Part shown: positions 7,484 to 12,257 of the stretch, in pieces
Layout of the letters: the number at the start of each line of letters is the position of its first letter
Numbering within the stretch: the stretch's first letter is position 1
NCBI GenBank assembly: GCA_947054185.1
Contig: CAMRVW010000058.1
Location: 1 to 12,257 of the forward strand
Reading direction: 5' to 3'
Length of the DNA: 12,257 nucleotides
Source: an uncultured Rikenellaceae bacterium
GTDB lineage: Bacteria; Bacteroidota; Bacteroidia; Bacteroidales; Rikenellaceae
Translations under genes and position numbers: made by a program
Notes under the pieces: generated by a model
Told to the model about the DNA's origin: nothing
Databases searched by the model: none
The model's input: only the letters and a program-made list of their open reading frames with translations

Positions 7484-7512
7484 CAAAGATAGTGTTTTAT
7501 TTGCAAATTCAA
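7484..7512 (-). promoter_or_regulatory. Leftward Bacteroidetes-type promoter
   Basis: The minus strand reads TTG (7510-7512), 18 bases, then TATCTTTG (7484-7491), an exact TAnnTTTG -7 element. It faces the candidate small ORF and, 400 bases on, the hydrolase-trmD operon. It sits where the sequence changes from GC-rich to AT-rich. Confidence 0.55.
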
Positions 7513-7544
7513 TCTTTTTGTTATATCTTGCCGCCATATTTAAA

Positions 7545-7557
7545 TCGTTTTATCTTT
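7545..7557 (+). repeat. Left copy of a 13-bp direct repeat, possible attachment site
   Basis: TCGTTTTATCTTT here matches TCGTTTGATCTTT at 9817-9829 with one mismatch in 13. The pair brackets the AT-rich island holding the fragilysin-like gene and the integrase remnant. A TTG ending at 7530 lies exactly 20 bases before TATCTTT within this copy, so a promoter would be complete if the base after the repeat were G, as it is in the right copy. Interpreting it as an attachment site is inference. Confidence 0.4.
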
Positions 7558-7892
7558 ATTTTTAGTTGGCACTTTTAATAAAGATATTGTTGAGATGATA
7601 AAATCACATCGTTGTTCTAAATTAAATTAGAAAAAACCTAAGATTGAAGTTTTTGGCGTTGATTATCAACTGTTACACTGATAGTATATGAGATTTAGCT
7701 ATACGGAAAGTGTCTTAGTCCGAAAGGATAATATTCACAACTGGTACAAGAAGTATGAATACTAAAAGGACGTTTGACAAATTTCATAGCCACTCACTTT
7801 GGGCTAGAAATAATTATAATTGACTGAGGTATAGTGATACAGAATCACTTTTTATGTGGAAATGGAAATAGATATTATAAAAATGGCACTCT

Positions 7893-7918
7893 TCGTTTCT
7901 GTTTAAGCTCAGAAACGA
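7893..7918. promoter_or_regulatory. Inverted repeat upstream of the fragilysin-like gene
   Basis: TCGTTTCTG (7893-7901) and CAGAAACGA (7910-7918) form a perfect 9-bp dyad with an 8-base loop, ending 102 bases before the ATG. Its right arm touches a weak -7 candidate, GACATTTG (7917-7924), so it could be an operator. It has no T-run after it and is not a terminator. Confidence 0.4.
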
Positions 7919-8020
7919 CATTTGTACATACACCACATAAAAATGTAACAGGATGTTTTTCAAGACATAATTTGTTGCAACAATGATAAAACTCAATGTC
8001 TAACTTAATTTTCTAAGAAA

Positions 8021-9247
8021 ATGAAGAATATGAAGTTACTTTTAATGCTGGGATCCGCTGCATTATTTGCTGCGTGTTCTAATAAAGCTGATTCTTTTAC
8101 AGAATCTCTTGAGGCCCCAATCGCAGAATATCTTGAGGCCCCGATTACAGCTTCCATTGATTTACAGTCATTAAGTTATGATGATTTAGCAGGACAACTT
8201 AATGGTGTATCGGACTTTGGTAAAACCCTTGTTCTGAAAGATAATGATTTTAATCGTCAGATACACGTTTCTATGGATAAACGCACTAAAATACAGATCG
8301 GTAATGACAATATTCGTTTATTCAATGGTGAAGACAAGGATTCCACCAGCTTCATACTAGGAGATGAATTCGCTGTATTACGTTTCTATCGTAATGGAGA
8401 ATCTATCAGCTATATTGCATACAAAGAAGAACAAATGATGCATGAGGTTGCTGATTTTTACGCTGCCCCATTTAAAAAGGCACGGGCAATAAATGCAACG
8501 GAGGCTTTTGAATGCATTTATGACTCAAAGACTAGGGATAGTGAAAAGAATCTCACTTCAGTGAAGATCAATATTGATAAAGCTAAGAAAATATTAAATC
8601 TTCCTGAAGGTAATTATATAGATAATTGTATAAAGATACCTCAATCGAAATATGAAACAACGGAGAGTCAAACACGTGCAGTGCCTTCTGAACCTAAAAC
8701 AGTATATATCGTTTGTCTAAAAGAGAATGGAAGTACTATTTATCCTAATGAAGTTAGTGCCCAAATGCTAGATGCAGCAAACTCGGTTTATGCCGTTCAT
8801 GGGCTGAATAGATTTGTCAATCTCCACTTTGTACTTAATATTACTGAGTATAGTTGTCCGAGTGGCAATGCTTTAGAAGGTTTGAGAGGCTTTGGGGCTT
8901 CATTAAAAGCTGATCCAAGAGCAGAAGGTTATGACGATCTAATCTATTTTTTGATACGTTGGGGTATTTGGGATAACAGTGTTTTGGGTATAGCTTGGGA
9001 GAATTCTTATAATGTGAATACGGCTTCGAATTTTAACGCTTGTGGACTATCTACAACCCAATTATTATACCCCGGAACTATGGCACATGAACTAGGTCAT
9101 ATACTGGGTGCTGAGCATGTTGAAGATGATGCAACAGATTTGATGTATCCTTCAAGTAAGGGAAATTTATTCCATGTATCAGAGAAGAATATGCATAAAA
9201 TTGCAGAAAACTTAGGATGGGAAACTGCAGATGGTGATGGTGATTAA
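8021..9247 (+). CDS. bft: Fragilysin (BFT)-like secreted zinc metalloprotease, prepro form
   Basis: A 408-residue preproprotein that I recognise as a close homologue of Bacteroides fragilis toxin (about 397 residues). Fragilysin is a metzincin; the active enzyme causes loss of E-cadherin from colonic epithelium. The signal MKNMKLLLMLGSAALFAAC-SN is a lipoprotein signal (Cys19). The prodomain spans about 20-219 and includes FILGDEFAVLRFYRNG, nearly unchanged from BFT. The activation site SQTR-AVPSEP (Arg219/Ala220) matches BFT Arg211/Ala212, where trypsin or the clostripain-like fragipain cuts. The catalytic domain holds HELGHILGAEH (zinc His356, His360 and His366, base Glu357) and a Met-turn DLMYP (Met375), ending GWETADGDGD. 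Differences from BFT as I remember it are an 8-residue duplication near residue 30, an altered latency-switch segment (IDNC, 200-203), Cys341, and a two-residue longer tail. The gene is AT-rich, unlike its chromosomal neighbours, so it was probably acquired horizontally. It lies alone, with no second metalloprotease beside it. The fold and family are near certain; toxin activity is not shown. Confidence 0.95.
   Translation: MKNMKLLLMLGSAALFAACSNKADSFTESLEAPIAEYLEAPITASIDLQSLSYDDLAGQLNGVSDFGKTLVLKDNDFNRQIHVSMDKRTKIQIGNDNIRLFNGEDKDSTSFILGDEFAVLRFYRNGESISYIAYKEEQMMHEVADFYAAPFKKARAINATEAFECIYDSKTRDSEKNLTSVKINIDKAKKILNLPEGNYIDNCIKIPQSKYETTESQTRAVPSEPKTVYIVCLKENGSTIYPNEVSAQMLDAANSVYAVHGLNRFVNLHFVLNITEYSCPSGNALEGLRGFGASLKADPRAEGYDDLIYFLIRWGIWDNSVLGIAWENSYNVNTASNFNACGLSTTQLLYPGTMAHELGHILGAEHVEDDATDLMYPSSKGNLFHVSEKNMHKIAENLGWETADGDGD
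8107..8154 (+). repeat. 24-bp tandem duplication inside the prodomain coding sequence
   Basis: Units 8107-8130 and 8131-8154 share their first 12 bases, TCTTGAGGCCCC, exactly, and 18 of 24 overall. They encode LEAPIAEY (30-37) and LEAPITAS (38-45). BFT, from memory, has a single copy of this segment (IDAPVTAS), so the duplication accounts for the constant +8 offset at the activation site and zinc residues. Confidence 0.75.
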
Positions 9248-9301
9248 ATGAAAAAATGGGGGTGAAAATTAAGATTCTATCTATAAAATAAGATGATTAT
9301 T

Positions 9302-9354
9302 TTTTCAGCCGCAGATAAAATATGTGCCACATAATAAACATCTGCGGCTGAAAA
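9302..9354. repeat. 15-bp perfect dyad after the fragilysin-like gene
   Basis: TTTTCAGCCGCAGAT (9302-9316) and ATCTGCGGCTGAAAA (9340-9354) are exact inverted copies around a 23-base loop, itself holding TATGT/ACATA. T's precede the stem and A's follow it on both strands, so it lacks the T-run of a standard terminator. It lies 55 bases past the protease stop, between convergent reading frames. It may be a bidirectional stop, a small palindromic element or a recombination trace. Confidence 0.55.
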
Positions 9355-9375
9355 TTATCTTCTATTAAAATATAT

Positions 9376-9543
9376 TTACTCTTTTGTATTAATAAATTCA
9401 GGCTTTTTAGTTTCTGCGTGAGGATTATCAGAGGGAACAACTATATATTTTGGGGAGTATAGAATTGTGAAACGGGAGTCAACAAGCTTTAAGATACTTG
9501 TTGACGTGCCCAATAGTAAAGTTATATTATTATGATATTCTGT
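9376..9543 (-). pseudogene. Possible C-terminal remnant of an unknown protein
   Basis: An open frame of 55 codons without any ATG, bounded by TAG at 9544-9546 and ending in TAA. The product includes SILKLVDSRFTILYSPKYI and PSDNPHAETKKPEF, with a balanced composition that looks coding rather than random. I do not recognise it. It follows the integrase remnant on the same strand, 8 bases on, and may be the truncated tail of another element-borne gene. A 9-bp dyad (GTCAACAAG at 9478-9486, CTTGTTGAC at 9497-9505) lies inside it and could equally mean the stretch is regulatory DNA. Confidence 0.25.
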
Positions 9544-9551
9544 CTATTAGA

Positions 9552-9796
9552 CTATCCTCCCGGAAATATAACTAAACTTCCTAATTCGAATTTCCATCTT
9601 TTGGTTGTATTTTTTTAGTTTTCCTCATCTAAAGCAACTAAACTTTTGATTCCTGTTCTGCTGTAATATCCAGATATGTCATTATTGTATGAAGATTGGT
9701 ATGTCCTAATAAAAAAAGATATTTGTACAATATTCATATCGACTTCCAGCCAGCGAGAAATTTTTATATACCTATTTGATACGTATGCAGGTTGAG
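9552..9796 (-). pseudogene. Decayed tyrosine recombinase (integrase), C-terminal fragment
   Basis: The minus strand encodes pieces of a phage-type integrase catalytic end in shifting frames. At 9720-9760 it reads RWLEVDMNIVQIS. At 9638-9718, in another frame, it reads LFLLGHTNLHTIMTYLDITA and EQESK, which includes the LGHTN box and the MTYL nucleophile tyrosine. It then returns to the first frame for LVALDEEN, a TAA at 9615-9617, and NTTKRWKFELGSLVIFPGG to a TAG at 9552. Restoring frame needs one base removed from the seven-A run (plus strand, 9711-9717) and another shift near 9640. Further upstream LHTYQ and KFLAGW appear in the second frame with a stop between. The core-binding domain and first catalytic Arg are absent. 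The tail resembles integrases of Bacteroides mobile elements. This is a dead relic, and it ends about 20 bases inside the right direct repeat. Confidence 0.75.
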
Positions 9797-9816
9797 GGAA
9801 GTCAGCATCTTTTTTT

Positions 9817-9829
9817 TCGTTTGATCTTT
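9817..9829 (+). repeat. Right copy of the 13-bp direct repeat, possible attachment site
   Basis: TCGTTTGATCTTT, one mismatch from the copy at 7545-7557. It is followed at once by GC and the short leader of rlmD, and lies about 20 bases from the end of the integrase remnant, where an attachment site would be expected. Confidence 0.4.
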
Positions 9830-9830
9830 G
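9823..9830 (+). promoter_or_regulatory. -7 element of rlmD
   Basis: GATCTTTG followed by CAT, one base off TAnnTTTG, 18 bases before the GTG start. No TTG sits at the expected distance upstream; the nearest (9792-9794) is 28 bases away. The missing -33 box fits the idea that the island separated it from this element. Confidence 0.4.
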
Positions 9831-9848
9831 CATAAAAACAACATAGAC

Positions 9849-11264
9849 GTGGCAAGAAAGAGAAAAGTTTACCCGCTCATAGAAGAGCTTGAGATAGTGG
9901 ACATTGCAGCCGAGGGCAAGTCGCTGGGCCGTTATAACGACATTGTGGTGTTCGTGCCCATGACCGTTCCGGGCGATGTGGTCAAAGTGCAGGTCAACAA
10001 GCTGCACCGACGTTTCATGGAGGGCTATGTGGTCGAATACATAAAAAAATCACCCCACCGTGCCGAGCCGTTCTGCCGTCATTACGGCACCTGCGGTGGA
10101 TGCAAATGGCAGAATCTGCCTTACTCCACCCAGCTGGAGTTCAAGCAGAAACAGGTGAGCGACCAGCTGAGCCGCATCGGCAAGGTGGAACTGCCCGAGG
10201 TAAGCCCCATATTGGAATCGGCGCGCACCGAGCGTTACCGCAACAAACTGGAGTTCACCTTCTGCAACAAACGGTGGCTCACTTTCGAGGAGATGGCAGC
10301 GGGCGTCGACGGCAGCGGCGGCGCGCTCGGCTTCCACATAACGGGCATGTTCGACAAGATACTCGATATCGAGGAGTGCCACCTTCAGGACGACCCCTCC
10401 AACGCCATACGCACCGAGGCGGGACTCTTCGCCCGCAAACACGGCATGAGCTTCCATGACATGAGAGCGGGGACAGGCCTTCTGCGCAACATGGTGATAC
10501 GCACTTCGTCCACCGGCGAGGTGATGGTAATAGTGATCTTCGCCGAAGACGACCACGCCGCCCGCGAGGCCCTGCTGAGCCACCTGCGCGACCGCTTCCC
10601 CGAGATAACCTCGCTCATGTATATCATAAACGACAAGCTTAACGACTCATACACCGACCGTGACGTGGTGCTCTTCAGCGGCCGCGACCACATCACCGAG
10701 CAGATGGAGGGTCTGAGCTTCAAGATAGGGCCCAAGTCGTTCTATCAGACCAACTCGGCGCAGGCCTATGAGCTTTACAAGGTGGCCCGCGATTTTGCCG
10801 ACCTCAAAGGCACAGAGACGGTCTATGACCTCTATACAGGCACCGGCACCATCGCCAACTTCGTGGCCCGTTACGCCCGCCGCGTCATAGGCATAGAGTA
10901 TGTGCCCGAAGCCATAGAGGACGCGCGCGTCAACTCGCGGATAAACGGCATTGACAACACCGAGTTTTTCGCCGGCGACATGAAAGATATACTCTCCGAC
11001 AGTTTCATCGCCGACCACGGACATCCCGACGTGGTGATACTCGACCCTCCTCGCGCCGGCATACACGAGGATGTGGCCGCCACCATACTGCGTGCCGCCC
11101 CCGACCGGATCGTATATGTGAGCTGCAACCCCGCCACCCAGGCCCGCGACATAGCCATATTCGACGCCGCATACAAGGTTGAGCGCATACAGCCCGTCGA
11201 CATGTTTCCCCACACGCACCATGTCGAAAATGTCGTGCTCATGAGCAGACGACAGCCATGCTGA
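9849..11264 (+). CDS. rlmD: 23S rRNA (uracil-5-)-methyltransferase RlmD
   Basis: A cytoplasmic RNA methyltransferase that makes m5U at position 1939 of 23S rRNA (E. coli numbering); some relatives also modify U747. I start it at GTG 9849, giving ARKRKVYPLIEELEIVDIAA, which matches the MARK-type N-terminus of Bacteroidales orthologues; an in-frame TTG at 9828 overlaps the promoter. It has 471 residues. In this numbering an N-terminal TRAM domain (to about 65) is followed by the 4Fe-4S cluster cysteines Cys76, Cys82 and Cys85 (FCRHYGTCGGCKW) and Cys177 (IEECHL). The SAM motif is VYDLYTGTGTIANFVA (about 325-340), then DPPRAG (399-404) and the catalytic Cys426 in VSCNPATQARD. The C-terminal DMFPHTHHVENVVL is typical. 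The gene overlaps mnmD by 7 bases. Confidence 0.95.
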   Translation: MARKRKVYPLIEELEIVDIAAEGKSLGRYNDIVVFVPMTVPGDVVKVQVNKLHRRFMEGYVVEYIKKSPHRAEPFCRHYGTCGGCKWQNLPYSTQLEFKQKQVSDQLSRIGKVELPEVSPILESARTERYRNKLEFTFCNKRWLTFEEMAAGVDGSGGALGFHITGMFDKILDIEECHLQDDPSNAIRTEAGLFARKHGMSFHDMRAGTGLLRNMVIRTSSTGEVMVIVIFAEDDHAAREALLSHLRDRFPEITSLMYIINDKLNDSYTDRDVVLFSGRDHITEQMEGLSFKIGPKSFYQTNSAQAYELYKVARDFADLKGTETVYDLYTGTGTIANFVARYARRVIGIEYVPEAIEDARVNSRINGIDNTEFFAGDMKDILSDSFIADHGHPDVVILDPPRAGIHEDVAATILRAAPDRIVYVSCNPATQARDIAIFDAAYKVERIQPVDMFPHTHHVENVVLMSRRQPC

Positions 11265-11923
11265 TACACCCCGCCACAGAGCCGACCGACGACGGCAGCC
11301 CCACCCTGGTGCACCCTCTGCTCGGCGAGCGTTACCACTCATGCCACGGAGCCGTCACCGAGAGCCGCCACACCTTCATAGATGCGGGGCTGGCGCAATG
11401 CGCAAGGCCGCGGGTGAGCATCTTCGAGATGGGCTTCGGCAGTGGACTCAACGCCCTGCTGTCGCTAATGTATGCCACCGAGCACCAAACAGACATCACC
11501 TATCACGCCATCGACCTTTACCCCGTCGACCCGTCAGTGTGCCGCACCCTGTCATACCCCGAGCTTACAGGATGCGACAGAGAGCTCTTCCATGCCCTGC
11601 ACGATGCACCGTGGGGCCGCCTGACAGCCATAACCGACCGTTTCACCATCCTCAAACGCGAATGCGACATAGCCGATTACCGCTTCGACCACACATACGA
11701 CATCGCTTACTGGGACGCCTTCGCCCCCGACAGCACCCCCGAAGCGTGGAGCTGTGAGGTGTTCGGGCGTCTGCACCGCCACATGTCGCCGGGTGGCATA
11801 CTGGTCACCTATTGCGCCAAAGGGAGCGTCAAACAGGCGCTGCGCCAGGCCGGCTTCTCCGTCACACGCCTGCCCGGAGCACCCGGTAAACGCCACATGG
11901 TACGGGCCGTGGCCGCATTATGA
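11258..11923 (+). CDS. mnmD: tRNA 5-aminomethyl-2-thiouridine methyltransferase, MnmD type
   Basis: A 221-residue stand-alone methyltransferase (COG4121) equivalent to the N-terminal domain of E. coli MnmC. It adds the last methyl to form mnm5s2U at wobble position 34 of tRNAs. The SAM site is IFEMGFGSGLNALL (55-68). YWDAFAPDSTPEAWS (151-165) is the family's catalytic-region signature, and the end carries SPGGILVTYCAKGSVKQAL followed by LPGAPGKRHMVRA (205-217). The oxidoreductase half of MnmC is absent, as expected for the single-domain form. The ATG lies inside the rlmD stop region (ATGCTGA), so the two RNA-modification genes are translationally coupled. Confidence 0.9.
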   Translation: MLIHPATEPTDDGSPTLVHPLLGERYHSCHGAVTESRHTFIDAGLAQCARPRVSIFEMGFGSGLNALLSLMYATEHQTDITYHAIDLYPVDPSVCRTLSYPELTGCDRELFHALHDAPWGRLTAITDRFTILKRECDIADYRFDHTYDIAYWDAFAPDSTPEAWSCEVFGRLHRHMSPGGILVTYCAKGSVKQALRQAGFSVTRLPGAPGKRHMVRAVAAL

Positions 11924-11950
11924 CCGACCCTTAGGAAAAATAATAAAGTC

Positions 11951-12257
11951 ATGGAAGAGACATACAGCAGGACAAACTGTTTATTGGACAAATACACGAG
12001 TTTCATCAAATCAATCGACACCGAAAATATCGAGAACAATATCACTCTCGATAAGTTGATAGGGCTGAAATCAACGCTGTCCGACATCAACAACATAATG
12101 ACACTGATATCGACACGCTCTATTGCGACAAAACTGTCTGAGGCATTAAAATTAAACGATGAAGATAAAAACAGACTGTTCGGTGCGATTGACAGCCAAA
12201 AGCCAAACACCAACGGATTCGATATAAGCATAGACACTCCTGTGAAGGTGTTGGTGG
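11951..12257 (+). CDS. Unknown protein, 5' part, cut off by the window edge
   Basis: An ATG 27 bases after the mnmD stop, preceded by the A-rich AGGAAAAATAATAAAGTC leader, opens a frame of 102 codons with no stop before the window ends. The product begins MEETYSRTNCLLDKYTSF and is hydrophilic and helix-prone, with repeated Ser/Thr/Asn/Asp and a SDINNIMTLISTR segment; it ends in GFDISIDTPVKVLV. I do not recognise the family. The base composition is clearly less GC-rich than rlmD and mnmD, which hints at a different origin. It may read through from the rlmD-mnmD operon. Confidence 0.65.
   Translation, partial: MEETYSRTNCLLDKYTSFIKSIDTENIENNITLDKLIGLKSTLSDINNIMTLISTRSIATKLSEALKLNDEDKNRLFGAIDSQKPNTNGFDISIDTPVKVLV

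Larger units (their letters stand above)
7492..8020. other. AT-rich region upstream of the fragilysin-like gene
   Basis: No gene can be supported in these 529 bases. I see a 13-bp palindrome GTTGATTATCAAC at 7658-7670, a 25-codon ATG frame (7688-7765, peptide starting MRFSYTESVL) without a ribosome site, and a small hairpin AGTGAT/ATCACT followed by five T's at 7833-7853 that could be a weak terminator. The 60-residue minus-strand frame at 7814-7996 is Tyr/Phe-rich and looks like chance. Candidate -7 elements for the toxin-like gene are GACATTTG at 7917-7924 and TAATTTG (one base short of consensus) at 7968-7974; neither is strong. Confidence 0.4.

Noticed and set aside
7688..7765. 25-codon ATG frame upstream of the protease
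   Set aside because: It is very short, has no ribosome site and no recognisable product, and is expected by chance in AT-rich DNA.
9615..10007. Minus-strand 130-codon frame taken as one intact gene
   Set aside because: Its start lies antisense within rlmD; only the C-terminal part is meaningful, as a frameshifted integrase fragment.

Overview
The window reads as a chromosomal segment of a Gram-negative gut-type Bacteroidales. LpxB implies lipid A. The promoters have the Bacteroidetes form (TTTG or TTG, about 20 bases, TAnnTTTG), and RlmD, TrmD and LpxB read like Bacteroidales orthologues. The housekeeping genes are visibly GC-rich, with GC-ending codons. That argues against Bacteroides fragilis itself and would suit a higher-GC family such as Muribaculaceae or Barnesiellaceae; I cannot fix the genus by eye.

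Left part (1-7067). A degenerate repeat tail lies at 1-86. A minus-strand run follows: an O-methyltransferase (2727-3374), an MFS transporter (1431-2717) and a YbdG-type mechanosensitive channel (108-1358). A divergent small membrane protein (3444-3764, plus) shares a 69-bp promoter region with the methyltransferase. It ends at a strong hairpin terminator facing cytidine deaminase (3868-4299) and lpxB (4313-5458), both minus. Further minus-strand genes are trmD (5689-6366) and a glyoxalase II-like metallo-beta-lactamase hydrolase (6363-7067), which overlap by ATGA.

Middle (7068-9830). A GC-rich stretch holds a possible 52-residue ORF and a 13-bp long-range inverted repeat. At about 7490 the composition drops to a strongly AT-rich island of about 2.3 kb. 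The island holds one intact gene, 8021-9247, a clear homologue of fragilysin (Bacteroides fragilis toxin, BFT): a lipoprotein signal, the prodomain, the SQTR-AVPSEP activation site and a HExxHxxGxxH metzincin catalytic domain. Behind it on the minus strand lie a start-less 55-codon frame and a frameshifted C-terminal fragment of a tyrosine recombinase. A 13-bp direct repeat with one mismatch (7545-7557 and 9817-9829) brackets the island. Joining the two copies would rebuild a consensus promoter in front of rlmD. I infer that a small mobile island carrying the toxin-like protease landed between two divergent housekeeping operons and has since lost its integrase.

Right part (9849-12257). rlmD (23S rRNA uracil methyltransferase) overlaps mnmD (tRNA wobble-uridine methyltransferase) by 7 bases. 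A less GC-rich gene of unknown function follows at 11951 and runs off the end of the window.

The main discovery candidate is the fragilysin homologue in a non-fragilis chromosome, with an altered latency-switch region, an 8-codon duplication and remnants of the element that may have delivered it.
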